A stretch of 7,658 bases of DNA from an uncultured Acetatifactor sp. (GCA_910578995.1 CAJTSY010000089.1:1-7658); one strand, 5' to 3'. Counted from the first letter of the stretch, positions 1-5,492 are shown. Notes: generated by a model not told the origin, from the sequence alone. Numbers and translations are program-made.

Positions 1-22
1 CAGGCTTGTCCGGAAAAATGCC

Positions 23-51
23 TTGACAAACCAGTAAAAACCATATATATA
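23..51 (+). promoter_or_regulatory. Sigma-A-type promoter of the HU gene
   Basis: A perfect -35 hexamer TTGACA (23-28) is followed, after exactly 17 bp, by a -10 element TATATA (46-51) inside an alternating AT tract (43-54). Transcription should start near position 58, giving a leader of about 70 nt before the HU start codon. The near-consensus elements fit strong vegetative expression of an abundant DNA-binding protein. The exact -10 register within the AT repeat is uncertain. Confidence 0.75.
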
Positions 52-127
52 TATTTATAGACGTTTCAGAGGGATATCTTCGAAGTGAAATGTACAAAAA
101 TGTAAACTCATTAATAGGAGGATCAAT

Positions 128-403
128 ATGAACAAGACAGAATTAATCGTTGCCATGGCTGATCAGGCTGGAATCTCTAAAAAAGATGCCGAGAAAGCAT
201 TGAAAGCCTTTACGGATGTTATTGCTGATGAACTGAAAAAGGGCGGAAAGGTTCAGCTGGTAGGTTTTGGTACTTTCGAGGTATCCGAGAGAGCTGCCAG
301 GGAGGGAAGGAATCCCCAGAACGGCGAACCCATGAAGATCGAGGCATCCAAGGCGCCCAAGTTTAAGGCAGGCAAGGCTTTGAAGGATATGGTGAACGAA
401 TAA
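128..403 (+). CDS. hup: HU family DNA-binding protein
   Basis: This is a histone-like nucleoid protein that works as a dimer, binding and bending DNA with little sequence specificity. The 91-residue length is typical of HU (about 90). The start MNKTELI, the GFGTFEV core (residues 46-52) and the DNA-clasping arm with RNPQNGEP (61-68) are hallmarks, followed by the usual KAPKFKAGKALKD C-terminus. The Pro in RNPQ is the residue that intercalates into DNA in known HU structures. A consensus ribosome site AGGAGG (116-121) lies 6 nt before the ATG, so the start is secure. The gene has its own strong promoter (23-51) and a terminator-like hairpin downstream (498-550), so it is probably mainly monocistronic. 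In B. subtilis the corresponding cluster starts with yabM/yabN and has no HU at this point. Nothing is odd in the protein. Confidence 0.97.
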   Translation: MNKTELIVAMADQAGISKKDAEKALKAFTDVIADELKKGGKVQLVGFGTFEVSERAAREGRNPQNGEPMKIEASKAPKFKAGKALKDMVNE

Positions 404-497
404 TACGTCATCTGTTTATAGGAGAGTTGAAGTACTGGCGGTAGAATAGAACCGTTCCGCGGAAGGCAGGAGTGCAGTCCGGCGGACGGCCGTGAAG
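404..497 (+). other. GC-rich, potentially structured untranslated stretch after HU
   Basis: No credible coding sequence is present. Several self-complementary segments are visible: CGGT (439-442) can pair with ACCG (451-454); TTCCGCGGAA (455-464) and ACGGCCGT (486-493) are palindromes; and CCGTTCCGC (452-460) can pair with GCGGACGG (482-489) as 8 bp with one bulged T. These foldings are mutually exclusive in part. The stretch leads straight into the long hairpin at 498-546. It could be the 3' UTR of HU, a small RNA, or a leader for rqcP. I recognise no known RNA family. Confidence 0.35.
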
Positions 498-550
498 ACC
501 CGGTGAATGTTCAATGCTTCGGCAGGGTAAGGAACATGCGCCGGGTTTTT
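498..550 (+). terminator. Long intrinsic terminator hairpin between HU and rqcP
   Basis: The left arm 498-512 (ACCCGGTGAATGTTC) pairs with the right arm 532-546 (GAACATGCGCCGGGT) over 15 positions, with one A-G mismatch and one G-U pair. The loop (513-531) carries its own mini-hairpin, TGC-TTCG-GCA (515-524), closed by a stable cUUCGg tetraloop. The right arm runs directly into five T (546-550), then CCTATTTAT. This has the form of a Rho-independent terminator for HU, probably partial, since the downstream genes have no strong promoter of their own. The large loop and internal hairpin are less usual for a plain terminator. Confidence 0.7.
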
Positions 551-556
551 CCTATT

Positions 557-572
557 TATACTCACGAGTATA
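557..572. repeat. 16-bp perfect palindrome before rqcP
   Basis: TATACTC (557-563) and GAGTATA (566-572) form a perfect 7-bp inverted repeat separated by only AC. It sits between the terminator T-tract and the rqcP ribosome binding site (588-593). The short spacer and AT-rich arms look more like a protein-binding operator than an RNA hairpin, but no regulator is identified. TATAGT (569-574) overlaps it and could be a -10 element, although no matching -35 is visible at 17 bp. Confidence 0.5.
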
Positions 573-601
573 GTAAAAGGCGGGAATGGGAGGTTTGTGT
601 T

Positions 602-841
602 ATGAGACTGGACAAGTATCTGAAGGTTTCCAGGCTGATCAAGCGCCGCACGGTGGCAAATGAGGCCTGCGACGGCGGGCGGGTGACGATAAACGGCAGG
701 GTGGCAAAGGCATCCGCCGAGGTAAAGCAGGGAGATATCCTTGCCATCTCCTTTGGGAACAGGGAAGTGAAGGTGGAAGTGCTGGACGTACAGGAGACTG
801 TAAAGAAGGACGAGGCAAAGGAACTTTTCCGTTACCTGTAA
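602..841 (+). CDS. rqcP: RqcP, S4-domain RNA-binding protein of ribosome quality control
   Basis: This is a small S4-domain protein of the HslR/YabO family. In Firmicutes, RqcP works with RqcH on the split 50S subunit, stabilising the peptidyl-tRNA while stalled chains receive poly-alanine tails. The 79-residue length matches the family. The S4 fold signature is clear: MRLDKYLKVSRLIKRRT at the N-terminus, the basic RR at 15-16, DGGRVTINGRVAKAS (about 24-38) and VKQGDILAISFG (about 41-52). I chose ATG 602 because GGGAGG (588-593) lies 8 nt upstream and the S4 domain begins at this Met. The frame is open back to an ATG at 503, but that would add 33 unrelated residues encoded inside the terminator hairpin. 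Its place just before yabP is the same as in B. subtilis. Confidence 0.92.
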   Translation: MRLDKYLKVSRLIKRRTVANEACDGGRVTINGRVAKASAEVKQGDILAISFGNREVKVEVLDVQETVKKDEAKELFRYL

Positions 842-865
842 AAAGTTCTATTTCGGTGAGGCTCC

Positions 866-892
866 TCATATACTGATTCAAGGTGATATAAT
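866..892 (+). promoter_or_regulatory. Candidate sigma-E-like promoter before yabP
   Basis: TCATATA (866-872) resembles the sigma-E -35 consensus KMATATT (6 of 7). GATATAAT (885-892) resembles the -10 consensus CATACAMT (6 of 8). The spacer is 12 nt, shorter than the usual 13-15. TATAAT at 887-892 is also a perfect sigma-A -10, but no -35 hexamer lies 16-18 bp upstream. yabP and yabQ are mother-cell sigma-E genes in B. subtilis, which favours this reading. It remains tentative. Confidence 0.35.
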
Positions 893-940
893 ACTTGAAC
901 GAAACCGCTGTTTTCGGGCGGCTTTGCAGGGGAGGGCTTT

Positions 941-1228
941 ATGGAAGACTTGGGCGGGAGCACCCGCATGCATAAGGTGGCAATGACTAACCGCAGGAAT
1001 TGCACAGTGAATGGCGTCAATGATGTGCTTTCCTTTGACATACACGAGATTCTGCTGGAGACGGAACAGGGTATGCTGATGATCAAGGGGAATGACCTTC
1101 ATGTCAGCAGGCTGACCCTGGAAAAAGGGGAAGTGGACATAGACGGCAAGATTGACAGCTTTACCTATTCCGATGTGGCGAGCGCAGGACATAAGAACGA
1201 ATCTCTGCTGAGCAGGCTGTTCCGGTAA
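941..1228 (+). CDS. yabP: Sporulation protein YabP
   Basis: This is a YabP/YqfC-family protein of 95 residues (about 100 is usual). In B. subtilis yabP is transcribed in the mother cell under sigma-E; its biochemical role is not established. The family pattern is plain: HKVAMTNRRNCTVNGVNDVLSF at about 11-32, then DIHEILLETEQGMLMIKG (33-50), LHVSRLTLEKGEVDIDGKI (53-71) and SFTYSD. It is predicted to be mostly beta strand. There is no signal peptide or membrane segment. The start ATG 941 follows GGGGAGG (930-936) with a 4-nt gap, slightly close but clearly a ribosome site. A candidate sigma-E-type promoter lies about 50 nt upstream. The stop is 4 nt before the yabQ start, so the two are probably translated together. 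Confidence 0.93.
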   Translation: MEDLGGSTRMHKVAMTNRRNCTVNGVNDVLSFDIHEILLETEQGMLMIKGNDLHVSRLTLEKGEVDIDGKIDSFTYSDVASAGHKNESLLSRLFR

Positions 1229-1232
1229 GGGG

Positions 1233-1697
1233 ATGGTCAGCGAAGGCGAATTCCTCCTGCATTCCCTGATGATGGGTGTGTTCATTACCTTTGTGTATGA
1301 TATCCTGCGAATCATCCGAAGGGTAATTCCCCATGGCGGATTCTGGGTTTCTGTGGAGGACATGGTTTTCTGGCTCTACTGCGGCGCGGAGGTGTTTTTG
1401 CTGATGTACCACGAGAGCAACGGGACGCTGCGGTGGTTTGCCGTGATCGGGGCCATGACGGGAATGATTTGTTACATAAAGCTGGTCAGCCCGCTGTTTG
1501 TGAAAGTAACCTCCCTTGCACTGGGGTGGATCCTGGGGATTGTGGGAAAATTCATCAGATGGACATTCCGGCCGGCGGGGGCTGCAGGGCGAAAAATGAA
1601 ACGGGGCGTGGGAAAACTGGTCAGGCGGCAGAAAAGATTTCTCAAAAACAGGTTGACGTTTTTCCTGAAAGCACTTAAAATGAATTTCAAGGCATGA
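1233..1697 (+). CDS. yabQ: Sporulation membrane protein YabQ
   Basis: This is a YabQ-family integral membrane protein; in B. subtilis YabQ sits in the forespore outer membrane and is needed for spore cortex formation. The 154-residue protein has about four hydrophobic segments (roughly 7-25, 41-59, 68-86 and 88-107), then a strongly basic tail (112-154, many Lys/Arg). Family features include the early VYDILRIIRR (21-30), VEDMVFW (41-47), and YHESNGTLRWF (59-69). ATG 1233 is the only start in the open frame before the first helix, since an in-frame stop lies at 1209-1211. Its purine-rich GGGG (1229-1232) touches the ATG with no spacer, so initiation probably depends on translational coupling to yabP, whose stop is at 1226-1228. 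The pairing with yabP is conserved in spore formers. Confidence 0.92.
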   Translation: MVSEGEFLLHSLMMGVFITFVYDILRIIRRVIPHGGFWVSVEDMVFWLYCGAEVFLLMYHESNGTLRWFAVIGAMTGMICYIKLVSPLFVKVTSLALGWILGIVGKFIRWTFRPAGAAGRKMKRGVGKLVRRQKRFLKNRLTFFLKALKMNFKA

Positions 1698-1717
1698 GAA
1701 GGGACGGGGGACAAAGT

Positions 1718-2029
1718 ATGGCGAGACGGAGGAAGGTTGCATACCGAAAGAGGGTTCAGAATCGGTTCAGCATGTTCCTGGTGACACTGCTGGTAGTGCT
1801 GATTCTGCTTCTGGTCCAGATGGGAAGCCTGAATCTGAAAGACAAAATCGACGCGAGGAATGAGGAGATAACGGCCCTGGATCTGCAGATCGAGGCAGAG
1901 AACCAACGGGGGAAGGAAATCGAGAGATTTGGCAAGGAGGTTCAGACCAAGGGCTATATCGAGAACGTGGCAAGGGAAAAGTTGGGGCTTGTGTATGAAG
2001 ATGAGATCCTTTTTAAACAGAAAGACTAG
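1718..2029 (+). CDS. divIC: DivIC/FtsB-like septum formation initiator protein
   Basis: This is a bitopic divisome protein of the DivIC/FtsL/FtsB (septum formation initiator) family. It forms a coiled-coil complex with FtsL and DivIB/FtsQ that supports septal peptidoglycan synthesis. The 103 residues comprise a basic cytoplasmic tail (MARRRKVAYRKR), one membrane helix (about 18-34), a coiled coil (about 38-72) and the family's C-terminal motif YIENVAREKLGLVYEDEILF (80-99). I prefer ATG 1718, which has GGGGG (1706-1710) 7 nt upstream. An in-frame ATG at 1694 overlaps the yabQ stop (ATGA) and would add eight residues, but has only a poorly spaced AAGG. Either start implies tight coupling to yabQ. 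The position directly after yabQ is the same as B. subtilis divIC. A canonical terminator follows at once. Confidence 0.9.
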   Translation: MARRRKVAYRKRVQNRFSMFLVTLLVVLILLLVQMGSLNLKDKIDARNEEITALDLQIEAENQRGKEIERFGKEVQTKGYIENVAREKLGLVYEDEILFKQKD

Positions 2030-2057
2030 GCGGAGGCATAAGGCTTCCGCTTTTTTT
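2030..2057 (+). terminator. Intrinsic terminator after divIC
   Basis: GCGGAGGC (2030-2037) pairs with GCTTCCGC (2043-2050) over 8 bp with one G-U pair and a 5-nt loop ATAAG, followed directly by seven T (2051-2057). It begins one base after the divIC stop codon. It separates the rqcP-yabP-yabQ-divIC unit from spoIIE, which has its own promoter. Confidence 0.92.
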
Positions 2058-2123
2058 GTCGTAAAACTTTAGGGGAGGAGGTTTGCGTTTTTGACAAAAA
2101 ATGTTTCCGCCCATTTCTATAAT
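2057..2123 (+). promoter_or_regulatory. spoIIE promoter with 21-bp spacer and Spo0A-box-like sites
   Basis: A perfect -35 TTGACA (2091-2096) and a perfect -10 TATAAT (2118-2123) are separated by 21 bp, not 17; no decent -10 exists at 16-18 bp. B. subtilis spoIIE and spoIIG promoters are known for this architecture: sigma-A elements spaced 21-22 bp apart that need phosphorylated Spo0A. Spo0A-box-like heptamers (consensus TGNCGAA) are present: TGTCGTA (2057-2063, 6 of 7) and TGACAAA (2092-2098, 6 of 7), the latter overlapping the -35. Its reverse complement TGTCAAA also scores 6 of 7. Transcription would start near 2130, about 40 nt before the GTG start. The Spo0A assignment is inference. Confidence 0.7.
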
Positions 2124-2169
2124 GATACTGCTGCGGAAGGGAAATGGCAGCGGAAAGGAGTGCTTTGAC

Positions 2170-3342
2170 GTGGTGAGACGCGAGGAAAAGGAACTGCAGA
2201 CGGCACAGGTGTCGGATCTATGCAGGCGGAGGCTTTTAAATTATGCGGACAGCTTTTACGAGCTGGCCAGAAGCTATGACGGGGAATTTGAGCCGGAACA
2301 GGAGAACCGGGAAACGGTTCTGATGGAGAGAAGGCTGTGGGAAAACAGGCAGATTATCAGCGGGCATCTGGTTGAAATGGCAAAGATCATGACAGAGGCT
2401 GCAAGGGAAGTGCTGGTATACTGGCCCATGGAGGGGAAAAAGAAGCGGCGCCTGGTGCAGGCTCTGGCAGAAGAGGGAATCCGGGTGGAGGGGCCCTGTT
2501 ATCTGCCAAGGGAAGGAGGCAGGCAGGCCGTTGTGCTGACTATGTACACTTCAAAAGGGGCCACTGTATCCGCTGAGGATGCGGCGGATATGATTTCCGT
2601 GCTGTTGGACAGGCGGTTCGCGCCTTCCGTCACAAGCCCCAGTGTGGTGGAGTCCTCCCCCCAGAGCTTTGTGCTGGAGGAAGAGACTGGATTTCTGGCC
2701 CTTACAGGCTTTGCCAGGGCGGTAAAGGAGGGAGAGGAGGTCTCAGGGGATAATTATGCGGTGCTGGAGGCGGAAAAGGGAAAGGTCACGGTAATGCTGT
2801 CAGACGGCACAGGCTCCGGGGAGAAGGCAGGCAGGGACAGCGAGAAAGTACTGGATCTGATGGAAAAGATGCTGGAGGCAGGATATGAAACCGACACGGC
2901 TGTCAACATGGTAAATACAGCCCTGTTTGTGGCGGGCACAGACTCCAACCATCCCACACTGGACATTTGTGAAATCGACCTGTACCAGGGGAACTGCCAG
3001 CTGAGAAAGATCGGGGGAGCCGTCACCTTCCTGAAGCGGGGACATGAGGTGGAGCAGCTTGTCACCGGAAACCTGCCCCTGGGCATTTTCGGGCAGGTGG
3101 AGGTACAGCCCCTGTGCAGACAGCTTCAGGATAATGACTACATAATTATGGTCTCGGACGGCGTGGTGGATGCCTTCGGCAGGGAGGATTATGAAAATAC
3201 CATGGTGAGCATCATTGCCGGGATTCAGGACCGTAACCCGGGGGAGATCGCGGAGAGGCTGCTCCAGATTGCGCTCCACGCCAGCGCCGGGAGGGTCTAT
3301 GACGATATGACCATCGGGGTGATCGGGGTCTGGGAGACTTGA
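2170..3342 (+). CDS. spoIIE: SpoIIE-type PP2C serine phosphatase lacking the membrane domain
   Basis: SpoIIE dephosphorylates the anti-anti-sigma factor SpoIIAA and so activates sigma-F in the forespore. The C-terminal PP2C domain (about residues 180-388) keeps the four metal-binding Asp: D194 in SGDNY, D212 in SDGTGSGEKAG, D330 in SDGVVDA and D379 in DDMT. Their spacings (18 and 49 residues for the first and last pairs) equal those between B. subtilis D610/D628 and D746/D795. Residues 1-180 are helical and resemble the regulatory region, with LCRRRLLNYADSFYELA near the N-terminus. The roughly ten-helix membrane domain of classic SpoIIE (about 800 residues) is absent: only 193 residues precede the first Asp instead of about 609. 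The start is GTG 2170, with AAAGGAG (2154-2160) 9 nt upstream; GTG 2173 is next. An in-frame ATG at 2101 lies inside the promoter spacer and cannot be used from that promoter. Confidence 0.9.
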   Translation: MVRREEKELQTAQVSDLCRRRLLNYADSFYELARSYDGEFEPEQENRETVLMERRLWENRQIISGHLVEMAKIMTEAAREVLVYWPMEGKKKRRLVQALAEEGIRVEGPCYLPREGGRQAVVLTMYTSKGATVSAEDAADMISVLLDRRFAPSVTSPSVVESSPQSFVLEEETGFLALTGFARAVKEGEEVSGDNYAVLEAEKGKVTVMLSDGTGSGEKAGRDSEKVLDLMEKMLEAGYETDTAVNMVNTALFVAGTDSNHPTLDICEIDLYQGNCQLRKIGGAVTFLKRGHEVEQLVTGNLPLGIFGQVEVQPLCRQLQDNDYIIMVSDGVVDAFGREDYENTMVSIIAGIQDRNPGEIAERLLQIALHASAGRVYDDMTIGVIGVWET

Positions 3343-3355
3343 TTTTTTCCCGTTT

Positions 3356-3384
3356 TTGAGATAACATGTTGATATGGATATCAT
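3356..3384 (+). promoter_or_regulatory. Possible sigma-A promoter overlapping the tilS start
   Basis: TTGAGA (3356-3361) and TATCAT (3379-3384) are separated by 17 bp, each one mismatch from consensus. The -10 lies inside codons 2-4 of tilS as annotated, so a transcript starting near 3391 would lack ATG 3374 and would have to use ATG 3416. A vegetative promoter here would make sense, because spoIIE just upstream has a sporulation-type promoter whereas tilS, hpt and ftsH are needed during growth. Confidence 0.35.
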
Positions 3385-4969
3385 AAGGGAAACGGAAAAA
3401 AAGGTATTTTCTTATATGGAGTCCCATCATATGCTGGAACCCTATGACAGGGTCGTGGTGGGAGTATCAGGAGGGGCGGACTCGGTCTGCCTTTTTCTGC
3501 TGCTGCTTTCCTACAGGGAGAAGATTCCGCTGTCCCTGGCGGCGGTGCATGTCAATCATGGGATCCGCAGCGGGGCAGGGGAGGATGCTCGTTATGTGGA
3601 GGAGCTGTGCGGGCGGTACGGGGTGCCCTTCTTCCTGAAAAAGGCAGACGTGCGCGGGTATGCCCGGGAAATGGGTTATTCGGAGGAGGACGCGGGAAGA
3701 CGTGTTCGGTATGAAGCATTTTATGAGACGGCAGGACAGATGGGAGGGGCCAGGATTGCGGTGGCCCACAACAGCAATGACAATGCGGAGACCATGCTGT
3801 TCCACCTGTTCCGAGGAAGCGGCCTGAAAGGGTTGGGAGGAATCGCGCCGGTGAGGGGACAGATCATCCGCCCTATCCTGTGCCTGGAGCGCCGGGAGGT
3901 GGAGACGTATCTGGAAAGCAGGGGACAGAGATGGTGCAGCGATATCACAAACGAGGGGGACGACTACCGGCGCAACCGCATCCGCCACCATATCCTGCCC
4001 TATGCCCAGGAGCAGGTGGCCGGGAGGGCCGTGGCGCACATGGGGCATACAGGGGAGCTTCTGAGGGAGACGGAGGACTATCTGGAGGAACAGACCCGGG
4101 AGGCCCTGGGAAAATGTGCCGGAGGAGACGGGGAGACAGGGTGGCGGATCCGGGTGGAAGATTTTTTGGGATTTCACAGGGTTCTCCAGAAGCGGATGCT
4201 CTTTGCCCTGCTAAATGGTCTGTCTCCCACAGGGAAGGATATTTCGGAGATTCATATACGGGATACCGCCGGGCTGTTTGAGCGGCCGGGGAACAGGACA
4301 ATCACTCTTCCCTTTGGGATTCTGGCCAGGAGGGAGTATGGCACTGTGGTTCTGGAGAGGAGAGGGCGGACAGAAGGCATGGGAGAAGGATGTCTGGGCA
4401 TGGAAGGCGCGCCAGCCAGGGAGGCGGAAGGGAAGAGCCTCGAAGCGCCGTGCCGGGAGGCAGAAAGGGAGAACCACGCACCCGTGGGCCCGGATCTGAA
4501 TGGGAGGCAGGTCATCCGTGCAGCCCTGGGAGACAAAATATTTCAGGCTCCCCTTGTTTATGATCTGGGGGATTGGGGCAGAATGGAATTTATGGGATTT
4601 TCTATAAAAAAAGGATGGAAAGTTCCTGCAAAACGGTATACGAAATGGTTTGACTATGATAAAATAGAAGAATGTGTGGTGATTCGTTCACGGCGGCAGG
4701 GAGATTTCCTTACGATTGCGGACAGGATGGGCAATACGGTGCATAAATCCCTGAAGGATTACATGATTACCGAAAAAATTCCACGGCAGATGCGGGACCG
4801 CATTCCCCTGCTGGCTGCCGGAAATCATGTCATATGGCTGCCGGGCTGGCGGATCAGCGAGGCTTTCAAGGTGGACGGAAACACGGAACGGATTTTACGG
4901 GTAAGGCTCCTGGAGGAGAAATTCTGCAGTGGCAGCGAAACGGAGGAAGAAAATGGCGGAACGCATTAA
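3374..4969 (+). CDS. tilS: tRNA(Ile)-lysidine synthetase TilS
   Basis: TilS uses ATP to attach lysine to C34 of tRNA-Ile(CAU), changing its decoding from AUG to AUA. The N-terminal PP-loop ATPase shows SGGADS (32-37), HVNHGIR (59-65), AHNSNDNAET (131-140), FRGSGLKGLGG (146-156), IRPIL (165-169) and TNEGDDYRRNRIRHHILP (192-209). The C-terminal TilS domain (about 425-520) has RRQGDF, KSLKDYMITEKIPR, RDRIPLL and WLPGWRISEAFKV. The 531 residues are somewhat longer than usual (often 430-480) because of a Gly/Glu/Ala/Arg-rich linker at about 330-375 containing a 12-residue repeat. ATG 3374 is the first in-frame ATG after an in-frame stop at 3362-3364 and gives a normal lead before the P-loop, but it has no clear ribosome site. 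ATG 3416 (Met15), with AAGG (3401-3404) 11 nt upstream, is the alternative. The 3' end overlaps hpt by 17 bp. Confidence 0.96.
   Translation: MDIIRETEKKVFSYMESHHMLEPYDRVVVGVSGGADSVCLFLLLLSYREKIPLSLAAVHVNHGIRSGAGEDARYVEELCGRYGVPFFLKKADVRGYAREMGYSEEDAGRRVRYEAFYETAGQMGGARIAVAHNSNDNAETMLFHLFRGSGLKGLGGIAPVRGQIIRPILCLERREVETYLESRGQRWCSDITNEGDDYRRNRIRHHILPYAQEQVAGRAVAHMGHTGELLRETEDYLEEQTREALGKCAGGDGETGWRIRVEDFLGFHRVLQKRMLFALLNGLSPTGKDISEIHIRDTAGLFERPGNRTITLPFGILARREYGTVVLERRGRTEGMGEGCLGMEGAPAREAEGKSLEAPCREAERENHAPVGPDLNGRQVIRAALGDKIFQAPLVYDLGDWGRMEFMGFSIKKGWKVPAKRYTKWFDYDKIEECVVIRSRRQGDFLTIADRMGNTVHKSLKDYMITEKIPRQMRDRIPLLAAGNHVIWLPGWRISEAFKVDGNTERILRVRLLEEKFCSGSETEEENGGTH
4409..4480 (+). repeat. Imperfect 36-bp tandem duplication inside tilS
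   Basis: Two adjacent in-frame 36-bp units (4409-4444 and 4445-4480) encode APAREAEGKSLE and then APCREAERENHA (residues 346-369). The first 24 bases of each unit are clearly alike and the rest has diverged. The repeat lies in the charged linker between the catalytic and C-terminal TilS domains, so it probably reflects slippage or duplication in an unconstrained segment. Confidence 0.65.
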
Positions 4970-5489
4970 GGTACTCTTGACTGAGGAGGAAGTGGATGCA
5001 AAGATCCAGATTCTTGGGGATCAGATCAGTAAGGATTATGAGGGGAGGCAGGTGCACCTGATCTGCGTGCTGAAGGGCGGGAGCTTCTTCATGTGCGAGC
5101 TTGCAAAGAGAATCACGGTGCCGGTGTCACTGGATTTCATGGCGGTGTCCAGCTACGGAAGCGGAACCAAATCCGGAGGTGTGGTGAAGATCGTGAAGGA
5201 TCTGGACGATCCCATCCGGGGAAAGGATGTCATTGTGGTGGAGGATATAGTGGACAGCGGCAGAACCTTAAGCTACCTTTTGGAGATGCTCTGGGCCAGG
5301 GGGCCGCGGTCACTGAGGCTGTGCACCCTGTTGGACAAACCGGAGAGGCGGGTAGTAGATGTGGATGTGGATTACACGGGCTTTCAGATTCCTGACGAAT
5401 TTGTGGTAGGATATGGACTGGATTACGATCAGAGATACCGCAACCTGCCATACATCGGTGTGGTGCAGTTTGAATCTGACGGGGAATGA
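4953..5489 (+). CDS. hpt: Hypoxanthine phosphoribosyltransferase
   Basis: This is a purine-salvage enzyme that joins hypoxanthine (and usually guanine) to PRPP, giving IMP or GMP and pyrophosphate in the cytosol. The 178-residue length is normal for bacterial Hpt. Motifs in order are LKGG (40-43), the flexible active-site loop SSYGSGTKSGG (66-76), the PRPP-binding VVEDIVDSGRT (95-105) with acidic pair E97/D98, LLDKPERR (126-133), and the base-binding region PDEFVVGYGLDYDQRYRNLPYIG (147-169, seen as adjacent motifs). ATG 4953 was chosen because GGAGGA (4942-4947) is 5 nt upstream. A GTG at 4929 is in frame but would add eight Lys/Arg-rich residues. The start overlaps the end of tilS by 17 bp, showing translational coupling, and tilS-hpt-ftsH is the order seen in B. 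subtilis. Confidence 0.96.
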   Translation: MAERIKVLLTEEEVDAKIQILGDQISKDYEGRQVHLICVLKGGSFFMCELAKRITVPVSLDFMAVSSYGSGTKSGGVVKIVKDLDDPIRGKDVIVVEDIVDSGRTLSYLLEMLWARGPRSLRLCTLLDKPERRVVDVDVDYTGFQIPDEFVVGYGLDYDQRYRNLPYIGVVQFESDGE

Positions 5490-5492
5490 GAG

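Noticed and set aside
427..444. Tiny leader peptide TTG-AAG-TAC-TGG-CGG-TAG after a GGAGAG in the HU-rqcP gap
   Set aside because: The ribosome site is too close to the TTG, there are only five codons, and no run of one amino acid suggests attenuation control.
503..601. Upstream in-frame ATG extending RqcP by 33 residues
   Set aside because: The extension is encoded by the terminator hairpin and palindrome, and the S4 domain starts exactly at the internal Met 602, which has a proper ribosome site.
857..870. Small hairpin GTGAGG-CT-CCTCAT after rqcP
   Set aside because: The stem is six pairs (one G-T) with a two-base loop and no T-tract, so it is neither a terminator nor convincing as structure.
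2101..2169. In-frame upstream ATG (2101) extending SpoIIE by 23 residues
   Set aside because: It lies between the -35 and -10 of the spoIIE promoter, has no suitably spaced ribosome site, and the added residues are not family-like. GTG 2170 has a good AAAGGAG.
4929..4952. GTG start extending Hpt by eight residues
   Set aside because: The extension (V/M-A-A-K-R-R-K-K) reads through the ribosome site of ATG 4953, which is correctly placed and gives a normal-length Hpt.
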